In this document: positions 7,909 through 15,766 of the stretch, in pieces
Layout: every line of letters begins with the position of its first letter
Numbering within the stretch: the stretch's first letter is position 1
Position numbers and translations under genes: made by a program
Source of the DNA: Mesorhizobium waimense
Lineage (GTDB): Bacteria; Pseudomonadota; Alphaproteobacteria; Rhizobiales; Rhizobiaceae
Direction: 5' to 3'
Length of the DNA stretch: 34,672 nucleotides
NCBI RefSeq assembly: GCF_003601975.1
Contig: NZ_QZWZ01000057.1
Coordinates: 1-34,672 of the forward strand
Notes under the pieces: generated by a model
What the model saw: only the letters and a program-made list of their open reading frames with translations
Databases searched by the model: none
Told to the model about the DNA's origin: nothing

Positions 7909-8805
7909 ATGCGACCTAAGCGCCTGAAGTTCTATGCGATCACCCACGATATCCTCGGCGACGTGTTCTGGGATGTCTTCCGCAGGGGGCTTATGGACGC
8001 TGCGGAGCGATACGATGTCGATGTCGAGCACCTGAGACCTGGCAAATTTTCGCCCGAAATCCAGGCAGGCCTTATCGAGGGAGCCATGCATGCGCAGCCG
8101 GATGGCATCATCTCCACCATTCCGCGCGTGGAAGCGGTCGACGCGCCACTTCGTGCCGTCATCCAGCGGGGCATACCGGTCATAGCAATCAACGCCAGGG
8201 ACCCGCGACCGCAAGGCGAACGCATTCCCTATCTGTTTTACATTGGCGGCGACGATACCAATGCCGGACGTCTGGCTGGCAACTATCTGATCGGCAAGCT
8301 TTCGCCGAAAAGCGGGATGTGCGTGGATCATTACCTGCATGACCACATCTGCCATTCCGATCGCTATCAGGGTTTCGAACAGGCTTTCGGGGCAAAGGGC
8401 TTGAGGTCAGACCGGCTGCGTGTGCCTGGCGGCGATGCGGAGGCCTGTGCGCGGGCCGTCGCAGAATATCTGACCGAAAACACCGGCGTGGACGCTGTGC
8501 TCACACTTGGTCCTCCAGGAGCACAGGCGGTTATCGACGCCCGTAAACTGGTCCCCCACGAACGTCAGTGGGCCCACATGACGTTCGATGTTGCCCAGCC
8601 GCAGATCGATGGCATCCGGTCTGGCGACATTGTCGCGACGATCGACAGCCAGCAATATCTGCAGGGATATCTTTCGGTGCAGCAGATGTGGCTGCACGTG
8701 GCCCAGGGCTTCACGATGGCTGACGACATCTACACCGGCCCGGCCATCGTCGACGCTTCCAATGTTGATGCTGCGGAAGACGGCGTAAGGCGGGGTATCC
8801 GCTAG
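7909..8805 (+). CDS. Substrate-binding domain protein (sugar type 1 periplasmic-binding fold) without signal peptide
   Basis: A 298-residue protein made almost wholly of the type 1 sugar-binding fold (Peripla_BP_4/RbsB-like): ITHDILGDVFWDVFRRGL at the N-terminus, GVDAVLTLGPPGAQAV, then IDSQQYLQGYLSVQQMWLH. The start is fixed by an in-frame TAG 27 bp upstream of ATG 7909. There is no hydrophobic leader and no DNA-binding domain. It is therefore either a cytoplasmic sugar sensor, a binding protein that lost its leader, or a wrongly truncated gene. It has its own operator (7877-7892) and is separate from the ABC transporter genes, which have their own secreted binding protein. Confidence 0.8.
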   Translation: MRPKRLKFYAITHDILGDVFWDVFRRGLMDAAERYDVDVEHLRPGKFSPEIQAGLIEGAMHAQPDGIISTIPRVEAVDAPLRAVIQRGIPVIAINARDPRPQGERIPYLFYIGGDDTNAGRLAGNYLIGKLSPKSGMCVDHYLHDHICHSDRYQGFEQAFGAKGLRSDRLRVPGGDAEACARAVAEYLTENTGVDAVLTLGPPGAQAVIDARKLVPHERQWAHMTFDVAQPQIDGIRSGDIVATIDSQQYLQGYLSVQQMWLHVAQGFTMADDIYTGPAIVDASNVDAAEDGVRRGIR

Positions 8806-8828
8806 CACCGGCTTCCGCGGGTCCGTCG

Positions 8829-8845
8829 CGCCGGAATGGCCGGCG
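8829..8845. terminator. Possible hairpin between convergent genes
   Basis: CGCCGG, a five-base loop and CCGGCG form a short GC-rich hairpin between the stops of the genes ending at 8805 (+) and 8873 (-). There is no T-run, so a terminator role is weakly supported. Confidence 0.3.
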
Positions 8846-8857
8846 GACGCCCGGTCC

Positions 8858-8905
8858 CATCCGGCAGACCGGTCACATCCGGCAGACCGGTTCCCGCAGA
8901 CCGGT
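8858..8905. repeat. Short tandem repeat at the 3' end of the SMP-30 gene
   Basis: CATCCGGCAGACCGGT occurs exactly at 8858-8873 and 8876-8891 (period 18 bp). A partial third copy, CCGCAGACCGGT, is at 8894-8905. The repeats straddle the stop codon of the lactonase gene and encode its last residues (PVCRM), so the present C-terminus may have arisen by slippage or duplication. Confidence 0.7.
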
Positions 8906-9742
8906 TGCACCCGGCCTGAAGATGAACAGGTTGCCGGCCTCGGTCTGGGCCCGTCTCTGTTCATCGTCGAGCAGCCGTTTGGCGGTTGTCACCGCAAGGT
9001 GGTCGAGATCGGGACCGCAGAACGCGCAGGATGTTACCTGCGTGGCTGGAAGGAGCAGTTCGTCTGCTGGACGCCCCTGCCCCCCGTAGACGGCGATCCG
9101 CCCTCCGCCGAACTTGGCGTTCCAGATGTTGCCCTCTGTGTCGGCGACCGCGCCGTCGGGTATCGATTCCAGCGCGGTGTCATCAGCAAACACCTGGCGC
9201 CCGCCAAGCTCTCGGCTGTGCGGATCGAGATTGTAGCGCCAGATCACCTTCAGATGGCTGTCGGTAAAAATGACCTCGTCCCCGGGAAGGAAGACCAGGG
9301 CGTTGGGAACGTGGATTCCGTCGAGCATCCGTCGGGTCTCGCCGGCGGGAGAGACCAAGTAGAGGCAGCCTTCCGGCCGCCTGCCGAGGGTTGACATGGA
9401 CCCGATCCAGAAATTGCCCGCAGGATCCGCCTTGCCTTCGTTCAGCCGGTTCGTCGGCATGCCCACTTCAGGATGCAGAAAATATTGGTACTGCCCGCTG
9501 GCAGGACTGAAGCGGAAAAGCCCGGTCTGGGCGGCGACCAGGATTTCATCGGCGCCGAGCAGCGCCAGACCGCCGCCCAGCGCCGGCAGCGGCCAGGTAC
9601 GCATCGCACGAGACAGCCAGTCGAGCTCGAAAAGCGTGCAGCGCATGATGTCTACCCAGTAGAGACGGTTCCGGCGGTGGTCCCACAACGGACACTCGCC
9701 AAGCTCCATCTGTACCGGCAGCACTTCGATCAGCTGGGACAT
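8873..9742 (-). CDS. SMP-30/gluconolactonase/LRE family protein
   Basis: A six-bladed beta-propeller lactonase of 289 residues. Family marks are the N-terminal LGECPLWDHRRNRLYWVDI (metal-ligand Glu), NRLNEGKADPAGNFWIGSM in the middle, and the IPDGAVADTEGNIW segment with its conserved Asp. The family hydrolyses sugar lactones in a divalent-metal-dependent way, usually after an oxidising dehydrogenase. It lies 13 bp downstream of the IolD-like gene with a GGAGGG Shine-Dalgarno, so the two form an operon. In this locus it would open a lactone made by one of the Gfo/Idh/MocA or SDR enzymes. The C-terminus falls in a short tandem repeat. Confidence 0.9.
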   Translation of the reverse strand: MSQLIEVLPVQMELGECPLWDHRRNRLYWVDIMRCTLFELDWLSRAMRTWPLPALGGGLALLGADEILVAAQTGLFRFSPASGQYQYFLHPEVGMPTNRLNEGKADPAGNFWIGSMSTLGRRPEGCLYLVSPAGETRRMLDGIHVPNALVFLPGDEVIFTDSHLKVIWRYNLDPHSRELGGRQVFADDTALESIPDGAVADTEGNIWNAKFGGGRIAVYGGQGRPADELLLPATQVTSCAFCGPDLDHLAVTTAKRLLDDEQRRAQTEAGNLFIFRPGATGLREPVCRM

Positions 9743-9755
9743 CGATTCCCTCCGG

Positions 9756-11630
9756 TCAGACCAGCGTCTTCTGCCTGGCGCGACCGGTCTCGTAGCGCCT
9801 GCGCGCCTCGCGGACCCGTTCCAGGCCGGAAACTTCAGCGACGCCGACCTCCCACCACAGATCGGCCCCGATCGAACCGCCCCGTTTCTCGGCCTTCACC
9901 ACGATCACGGCGGGACCGTCGACTGTCCTGGCCTGAGCGAGCGCTTCCGCAAGGCCGTCTGGATCGGAAGCGGAAAACACCGCGCAGCCCATCGATCGCG
10001 CGTTTGCGGCGTAGTCGACGTCGAGATAGTCGCCGTCTGGCTGGCGCCCCTCGGCCGAGCGGCGGCGGAATTCATTGCCGAAGTTGTCTGCGCCTGTGCT
10101 GGCCTGCTGAAGCGCCCTGATGCACTGGAATCCCCAGTTCTCGATGACCACTGTGACCAGGCGGGCACCCTCCTGGACCGCTGTCACCAGTTCGGTCGGC
10201 CCCATGAGATAGGTGCCGTCTCCGATCACAACGAACACAGTGCCCTTGTTTTCCCGTGCGATTGCAACACCCAGCCCGGCCGGTATCTCGTGACCCATGC
10301 ACGAAAAGCCGAATTCGATGAAGCATTCGCTGCCGGCCGAATTATCCCAGGCCTTCATGATCTCGCCTGGTGGCGTACCGGCGGCGGCAATCACCACATC
10401 ACCCTTCACGGCCGCCTGGTTGACCATGGCGATGATCGTTCCCTGCTTGAGAGGCGCTCCCTGCTCGTGCGAAATGGATGTGCGATAGTCTTCCAGCCAT
10501 GTATCGACCACGCCACGAACCTCGTTTCGGAAGCTGTGAGTGGTTGCATAGCCTCTGCCCGCCAGCGCCTCGCCAAGCGCTGCAAGGGCGAGTTTGGCAT
10601 CAGCGACAACGGGCTCTGCACCGATCTTGTAGGCATCCTGTGCGTTGACGTTGAGTGAGAGGTAGCGGGTCTCGCTGTTGAAATGCGACCGGGATGCCGT
10701 GGTAAAATCCGTGAGGCGTGTGCCTATTGCAATCACCAGATCGGCCTTTTCGCCAACCCGCGCCGCCGCCCCCGTTCCCGTCGTGCCGCCGCCTCCCAGA
10801 AGCAGCGATGCACCCTGCGAAACGCCTTTGCCGGCGAAGGTTTCCATGACAGGGATGCCGAAACGGTTGCAGAAAGCCACAAGCTCGGCTTCGGCCGCGG
10901 CATACCGGACTCCCCCACCGGCAATGATCAGCGGCCGACTGGAGTGCGCCATCAGATCCGCGGCACGAGCAATCTCGTCTGCATTCGGACATGCCCGGCG
11001 CACACGCCATACGCGCCTGTCGAAGAAACCTGCCGGACAGGAAAACGCCTCGCCCTGGACATCCTGCGGAAGTGAAATGGTGACGGCGCCCGTATTTGCC
11101 GGGTCGACAAGGATGCGCATGGCCTCCGGCAATGCTGTCAGCAGTTGTTCAGGGCGCGAGATCCGGTCGAAGAACCGGGACAGCGGCCGGAATGCATCGT
11201 TGACCGACAGATCAGCTTCGAGTGGATGTTCGAGAAGCTGAAGGACCGTCCCGGGCCTGCGGTGCGCGAAGATGTCAGAAGGCAGCAGCAGCACCGGGAT
11301 CCGGTTGATCGTGGCCGTCGCCGCCCCTGTGAGCATGTTGGTCGAGCCTGGACCGATCGAGGCTGAGCAGGCAAGCGTGGCGCGCCTGTTTTTTGCCTTG
11401 GCATAGCCCATGGCGGTGTGAACCATCGATTGCTCGTTCTTCGCCTGGTAGAAGGGCAGATCGTCGCCATACTCTTCAAGGGCCTCACCCATGCCGGCGA
11501 CGTTGCCGTGTCCGAAGATCCCAAACATGCCGCCAATCAGACGTTCCTGCAGTCCGTCATAGTCTGAATATTGCGACTTGAGGAAACGGACGACCGCCTG
11601 CGCAGCGGTGAGTGAGACTGTCTGAGCCAT
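9756..11630 (-). CDS. iolD: 3D-(3,5/4)-trihydroxycyclohexane-1,2-dione acylhydrolase (decyclizing), IolD-like
   Basis: A thiamine-diphosphate enzyme of 624 residues, the usual IolD length, that hydrolytically opens the cyclohexanedione ring formed in inositol breakdown. The PYR domain carries the activating Glu66 in KNEQSMVH. The central domain contains IAGGGVRY. The PP domain carries the ThDP/Mg motif from GDG (470-472) to Asn498 (VVIEN). IolD-typical stretches include HGNVAGMGEALEE and STGADNFGNEFRRR. It heads an operon with the SMP-30 lactonase; operator 11650-11665 lies 20 bp before the ATG. IolB, IolC and IolA, which normally follow IolD in the pathway, are not in the window. The ring substrate may therefore be the standard one or a variant. 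Confidence 0.93.
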   Translation of the reverse strand: MAQTVSLTAAQAVVRFLKSQYSDYDGLQERLIGGMFGIFGHGNVAGMGEALEEYGDDLPFYQAKNEQSMVHTAMGYAKAKNRRATLACSASIGPGSTNMLTGAATATINRIPVLLLPSDIFAHRRPGTVLQLLEHPLEADLSVNDAFRPLSRFFDRISRPEQLLTALPEAMRILVDPANTGAVTISLPQDVQGEAFSCPAGFFDRRVWRVRRACPNADEIARAADLMAHSSRPLIIAGGGVRYAAAEAELVAFCNRFGIPVMETFAGKGVSQGASLLLGGGGTTGTGAAARVGEKADLVIAIGTRLTDFTTASRSHFNSETRYLSLNVNAQDAYKIGAEPVVADAKLALAALGEALAGRGYATTHSFRNEVRGVVDTWLEDYRTSISHEQGAPLKQGTIIAMVNQAAVKGDVVIAAAGTPPGEIMKAWDNSAGSECFIEFGFSCMGHEIPAGLGVAIARENKGTVFVVIGDGTYLMGPTELVTAVQEGARLVTVVIENWGFQCIRALQQASTGADNFGNEFRRRSAEGRQPDGDYLDVDYAANARSMGCAVFSASDPDGLAEALAQARTVDGPAVIVVKAEKRGGSIGADLWWEVGVAEVSGLERVREARRRYETGRARQKTLV

Positions 11631-11649
11631 TTTTCTGTGTTCCTGAATC

Positions 11650-11665
11650 TTGACTAGCTATGCAT
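11650..11665. promoter_or_regulatory. Predicted LacI-family operator, copy 3
   Basis: TTGACTAGCTATGCAT lies directly upstream of the IolD-like gene (start 11630). Its centre is 103 bp from copy 4 across the divergent promoter region, a spacing that could allow looping. Confidence 0.68.
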
Positions 11666-11752
11666 TTTGGGTTCTGAGTGAGGCTGTGCTGTCGTTCTGG
11701 GGAGCCAGATGATCGCTTCTAAGGCAAAAAACGGCGCAAGAGAAGATGAAAA

Positions 11753-11768
11753 TTGAAAAGCTATGCAA
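11753..11768. promoter_or_regulatory. Predicted LacI-family operator, copy 4
   Basis: TTGAAAAGCTATGCAA lies directly upstream of the SDR gene. It covers the ATG at 11763, which favours the ATG at 11778 as the true start of that gene. Confidence 0.68.
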
Positions 11769-11777
11769 AGCGGCCCC

Positions 11778-12518
11778 ATGAAGCGCTTCGACGGCAAGGT
11801 CGTGATGGTTACCGGCGCATCGACGGGCATCGGGCTGGAGACCATACGCAGGATCCAGCGTGAAGGCGGCCAGGTGGCCGCGGCGCACAGGCGTGACCCG
11901 TCATCGGTAGATGTGGACGGCGCTTTTTCGGTCTACCTCGACGTCACATCATCCGATGCGTGGGAACAGGCCGTCCACGCAGTAGTGGAGCGCTTCGGCC
12001 ATCTGGACGTTCTGGTGAACAACGCAGGGGCACGCGCAAGCGGAGGCGTCGAGGAGACGAGTCTCGAACTCTGGCATGAAATGATCGACACCAATCTGAC
12101 GAGCGTTTTCCTTGGTTGCCGCGCAGCGGTTCCCCGGTTGAGAACCGCAGGTGGTGGCGCCATCGTCAATGTCGGTTCGATCACCGGCATCCGCGGTACC
12201 GAGAACATGATCGCCTACAGCGCATCGAAGAGCGGGATAACCACCCTAACGGCGTCGCTGGCGCTTGACCTGGCACGTGACAGGATCCGCGTGAACGCGA
12301 TCTGTCCGGCGGCCATCGGCACGCGCATGGTGACGTCCTGGCTGGGAGCGGCGCAAGATCCTGATGCGGCCACCCAGGCAGTTGTGTCGAAACATCCTAT
12401 CGGCCGGGTCGGCAGGCCCGAGGAAGTGGCTTCGGTGGTCGCCTTCCTCGCAAGCGACGACGCAAGCTTCATGACCGGCCTCGCCATCCCCGTCGACGGC
12501 GGGCGTTCCATCCGATGA
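11778..12518 (+). CDS. SDR-family oxidoreductase
   Basis: A classical short-chain dehydrogenase, 246 residues from ATG 11778 (MKRFDGKVVMVTG). It has TGASTGIG for the dinucleotide, NNAG, the active-site Ser in VGSITGIRG, and catalytic YSASK. The C-terminal FMTGLAIPVDGGR is typical. The in-frame ATG at 11763 lies inside the predicted operator and has no Shine-Dalgarno, so the later start is preferred, although its own ribosome site is also weak. It is followed after 28 bp by a Gfo/Idh/MocA gene and forms a two-gene operon divergent from iolD. Substrate unknown; an inositol or inosose oxidoreductase role would fit. Confidence 0.87.
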   Translation: MKRFDGKVVMVTGASTGIGLETIRRIQREGGQVAAAHRRDPSSVDVDGAFSVYLDVTSSDAWEQAVHAVVERFGHLDVLVNNAGARASGGVEETSLELWHEMIDTNLTSVFLGCRAAVPRLRTAGGGAIVNVGSITGIRGTENMIAYSASKSGITTLTASLALDLARDRIRVNAICPAAIGTRMVTSWLGAAQDPDAATQAVVSKHPIGRVGRPEEVASVVAFLASDDASFMTGLAIPVDGGRSIR

Positions 12519-12546
12519 ACTTCAGAGCAGACCCAGGAGACCAAAC

Positions 12547-13671
12547 GTGAAAAGCTTGAAATTCGGTATTGTAGGATCCGGCTATATGGCCAAGACCCAC
12601 AGCCTGGCGCTGCGGAACATCGAAGGCTTCCTCTGGCCGAACATGCCGCGGATCGAGATGGTTCGCCTGGCCGACATCGATGCACGTCTTGCGGAGGAAA
12701 GTGCACGCCGGTGGGGATGGGCAGAAGCAACGACAGACTGGAAGCAGATTACCCGCGCCGACGACATAGACGTCGTGGTCATCATTACGCCCAATGACAG
12801 CCATGAGGAGATCGCCAGCGACGCCTTCGCCAATGGAAAACATGTCTTCTGCGAAAAGCCACTCGCCAGTTCGGCTGCCTCTGCAAAACGGATGGCAGAG
12901 GCTGCCAGCAGGTCAGGCAAAGTCAACATGGTGAATTTCGTCTACCGCTGCTGGCCGGCGGTGCAATTTGCCAGGAAGCTGGTGGAGAGCGGCGAACTCG
13001 GCGAATTGCGTCACTTCGAAGGCCACTTCTTCCAGGACTATGCCAACGCCCCGGAGCTGCCCTACGCTTGGCGGTTCGACAGCGCCCGAGCCGGCGCCGG
13101 CGCTGGAGGCGATCTCGGATCTCACATTTCCGATATTGCCGTGGCGCTGGTCGGTCCCATTGCCCGCGTTGCGGCATCCTCGCGAACGTATTTTCCGCTG
13201 CGGGCTGAAGGAGCGGCCATGCGGAATGTCACTGTCGACGACATGATGACCACACTGGTGGAATTCAGGTCGGGGGCAACGGGGTCGATTCATTCATGCT
13301 GGGCCGCAACCGGGCACAAGAGCGACCTCGCCTTCACGCTGATCGGCTCCAAGGGGGCGCTGTCGTTCAGTTGGGAGCGCAACAATGAAATCCATCTATA
13401 CACCGAGGCCGAGCAAAAGGATCGAAGCGGCTTCCGTCGCATCATGATCGGCGGCATCCATCCCGAAGCGGAGCCATTCTGGTATGCGCAAGGGCAAGGT
13501 CTCGGCTATGGCGAAGCATTCGTGATCACGGCCCGACGTCTTATTGAGGCAATCCAGAAGAACGACACTTCAGCGTCGCCGAGTTTTGCCGAAGCGGCTC
13601 ATATCAACGCGGTCATAGAAGCGACCGTGAAAGCCGCTGCAACGCGCCAGTGGCAGGAGGTGGAGGGTTGA
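12547..13671 (+). CDS. Gfo/Idh/MocA family oxidoreductase
   Basis: A 374-residue NAD(P)-dependent dehydrogenase with GSGYMAKTHSLAL (dinucleotide fold), catalytic FCEKPLA, the substrate-domain segment FVYRCWPAVQFARKL, and GDLGSHISDIAVALVG. It is clearly related to the 4543-5697 enzyme (GYMAKTH against GYAFMGKSH), so the two may act on related substrates or oxidise different positions. The start is GTG with AGGAG about 7 nt upstream. It is second in an operon after an SDR, and its stop converges with the IolG-type dehydrogenase gene on the other strand. Confidence 0.9.
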   Translation: MKSLKFGIVGSGYMAKTHSLALRNIEGFLWPNMPRIEMVRLADIDARLAEESARRWGWAEATTDWKQITRADDIDVVVIITPNDSHEEIASDAFANGKHVFCEKPLASSAASAKRMAEAASRSGKVNMVNFVYRCWPAVQFARKLVESGELGELRHFEGHFFQDYANAPELPYAWRFDSARAGAGAGGDLGSHISDIAVALVGPIARVAASSRTYFPLRAEGAAMRNVTVDDMMTTLVEFRSGATGSIHSCWAATGHKSDLAFTLIGSKGALSFSWERNNEIHLYTEAEQKDRSGFRRIMIGGIHPEAEPFWYAQGQGLGYGEAFVITARRLIEAIQKNDTSASPSFAEAAHINAVIEATVKAAATRQWQEVEG

Positions 13672-13730
13672 TAGCCCTCGCCTCTTCTGGATGGTTCGGC
13701 GCGGCGCTTTCCACGCAAAGGTCGTGGGGT

Positions 13731-14735
13731 TCAGGAGAGCTTAATCGCAAGTCCCGACCTCATGGACTCTTCAGCTGCCTCGGCAATCTCGAGCGCTCTC
13801 AGACCGTCTGCGGCACCAGGCGACATGGCGCCTCCTTCCTCCAGGCGGTTCACGAAATAGTCGAGCTCCCGCCGATAGGCGTCCGCGTAACGTTCGAGAA
13901 AGAAGGGCTGCGGCCTGTCGGATGACCCGCCGTCGGCGTTCCAGGCAGTGACCGGGGTAGACAAAACATTGCCGAGCTGGAGCATACCGCCCGCTCCATG
14001 AATCTCCGCGCGCTGATCATAGCCATAGGCAGATCGCAAGGAATTGTTGATCGAAACGAGCGTCCCCGAAGGCATCGTCAGGGTAACCATGACGGTGTCG
14101 ACATGTCCGGCCGCAGCGATCCGCGGGTCCGTGCGCGCCGCACCGACGGCATAGACACTATCCGGTTCCTCGCCGGTCAGCCATCGCGCCATGTCAATGT
14201 CATGAATGGTGGTTTCGCGAAGGATGCCGCCTGAAGCCACGATGTAGTCGATCGGCGGCGGACGGGGATCGCGGCTGGTGAGCAGCACCAGTTCCGGGGC
14301 TCCTGCCTTGCCCTCGCGCAGTCGCGAGGCCAGCGACGCGAAGCCCGGGTCGAAGCGTCGGTTGAACGCCAGCAGGAACGGTGTGCCCGCCACTTCGACC
14401 GCGGCAACCAGCGAACGAACGGTGTCGAGATCACGCGCCAGTGGCTTCTCGCAGAAGACGGCCTTGCCGCGAGCCAACGCCTGGTCAATCAGTTCGGGGT
14501 GCGTAGAGGCGGCGCTGGCAATGACGATAGCGTCGACGGCAGGATCGTCGAACACGTCGGTTGCCGAGCGCACGTGCGACTGAAATGTTTCCGCGAGGGC
14601 GCGGGCACCTTCGATATTCGGATCAACGATTGCGGCGAGCACCGCACGAGGATGCGTGGCAATGTTGGCGGCGTGAATCGAGCCCATCCGTCCGGCGCCG
14701 AAAAGTGCCAGTTGCAGCCGCTTACGTCCTGGCAT
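13731..14735 (-). CDS. Gfo/Idh/MocA family oxidoreductase, inositol 2-dehydrogenase type
   Basis: Residues 1-334 from ATG 14735, which has GAAGGGG about 7 nt upstream. The same frame is open further upstream but there runs antiphase through the permease gene, so that part is not coding. Motifs are FGAGRMGSIHAANI, catalytic FCEKPLARD, FNRRFDPGF, and GGILRETTIHDIDMARW, the last very like IolG. IolG oxidises myo-inositol or a related cyclitol at C2 to the inosose with NAD. It is the last gene of the ABC transporter operon, 23 bp after the second permease, so it is co-expressed with uptake and is the best candidate for the first catabolic step. Confidence 0.9.
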   Translation of the reverse strand: MPGRKRLQLALFGAGRMGSIHAANIATHPRAVLAAIVDPNIEGARALAETFQSHVRSATDVFDDPAVDAIVIASAASTHPELIDQALARGKAVFCEKPLARDLDTVRSLVAAVEVAGTPFLLAFNRRFDPGFASLASRLREGKAGAPELVLLTSRDPRPPPIDYIVASGGILRETTIHDIDMARWLTGEEPDSVYAVGAARTDPRIAAAGHVDTVMVTLTMPSGTLVSINNSLRSAYGYDQRAEIHGAGGMLQLGNVLSTPVTAWNADGGSSDRPQPFFLERYADAYRRELDYFVNRLEEGGAMSPGAADGLRALEIAEAAEESMRSGLAIKLS

Positions 14736-14758
14736 GTGTTCCCCTTCTTTCCGACGCT

Positions 14759-15766
14759 TTACTTGATGATGCCAATCTTCTCGCGATCGATCGTTATGGC
14801 GACTGCAATGACTATGACCACGCCGAAAACGATGTTCTGGTAGGCGGGATTGAGCCCGACGATGACAGTGCCGATGCGCACCAGTCCGGCGATGAGTCCG
14901 CCAACCAGGGCACAGGCAATACCCCCTATGCCTCCCGAAATGGCAGTGCCACCAACCACCACACCGACGATCGCCGGAAGGAGGTAGTTGTTCGCCATTG
15001 CAGGCGAGCTGTATCCGGTCTGCCCGAGCAGGAGCAGACCGGCGACAGATGCACAGATCGCTGAAATAGCGAAGGCCAATACCTTCACGCGCAGGGTTTT
15101 GACGCCCGACAGAAGGGCCGCCCGTTCTGAGGCACCGACTGCAAAGATCTCGCGGCCAAGACGGGTAAACCGGAACAGCGCGCCGAGGATGGCGGCCGAG
15201 ATGACAACCACAATCACTCCGTTCGGCAACCCGCCCGTGCGGCTGCCGAAGAACGAGATGATGGCGGATGGTTGCGACAATGGGGCGGCGGTAGCGTTCG
15301 AGATGAAGTGGGTGATCCCGTAGAGCATCCCCAGCGATCCGAAGCTTACGACAAACGACGGAATCTGGGCCCGGTGGTGAACATAACCCTGTAGCGCGCC
15401 AACGAGGCCGGCAAGCCCGAGCACCGCGACAAAAGCGAATTCCCCCAGGGCCGGATTGAACATGACGAAGGCGACCGCCGCAAACGAAGCCATGGTCGCG
15501 ACAGACAGGTCGATACCGCCGAGCAGGATGACGACAGCACTGCCCATGACCAGCATGAGCAGCGGCGCGGCGTCTGTTGTCAGTCCGGCAAGTGCCCGCA
15601 GTGACAGGAGTTTGGGCTGGACCCACGCGATGGTCGAGAACAGTCCGGCAAGCGCGATAGCCGGAACAGCGATTGACCTGAGCTGACGGGCAATTTCAAT
15701 TCGCCTGATGGATGCGTTCTGTTCGCCAACCTGGCCAGCGCGAATTTCTGGGCTATCTCCACTCAT
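14759..15766 (-). CDS. Sugar ABC transporter permease (RbsC/BPD_transp_2 family)
   Basis: A polytopic inner-membrane permease of 335 residues from ATG 15766, which overlaps the stop of the ATPase gene (ATGA). A longer frame to 15811 lies inside the ATPase gene and is not needed. Many hydrophobic segments are visible, with family features GGIDLSVATMASFAAV, the cytoplasmic loop near FTRLGREIFAVG, and GGTAISGGIGG towards the C-terminus. It is the second permease of the system. With the permease at 17280 it probably forms a heterodimeric channel for a ribose/inositol-like substrate. Confidence 0.9.
   Translation of the reverse strand: MSGDSPEIRAGQVGEQNASIRRIEIARQLRSIAVPAIALAGLFSTIAWVQPKLLSLRALAGLTTDAAPLLMLVMGSAVVILLGGIDLSVATMASFAAVAFVMFNPALGEFAFVAVLGLAGLVGALQGYVHHRAQIPSFVVSFGSLGMLYGITHFISNATAAPLSQPSAIISFFGSRTGGLPNGVIVVVISAAILGALFRFTRLGREIFAVGASERAALLSGVKTLRVKVLAFAISAICASVAGLLLLGQTGYSSPAMANNYLLPAIVGVVVGGTAISGGIGGIACALVGGLIAGLVRIGTVIVGLNPAYQNIVFGVVIVIAVAITIDREKIGIIK

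Noticed and set aside
14736..15626. Long N-terminal extension of the IolG-type dehydrogenase frame
   Set aside because: It runs out of phase through the permease gene, is Arg/Cys/His-rich, and the ATG at 14735 has a good Shine-Dalgarno.
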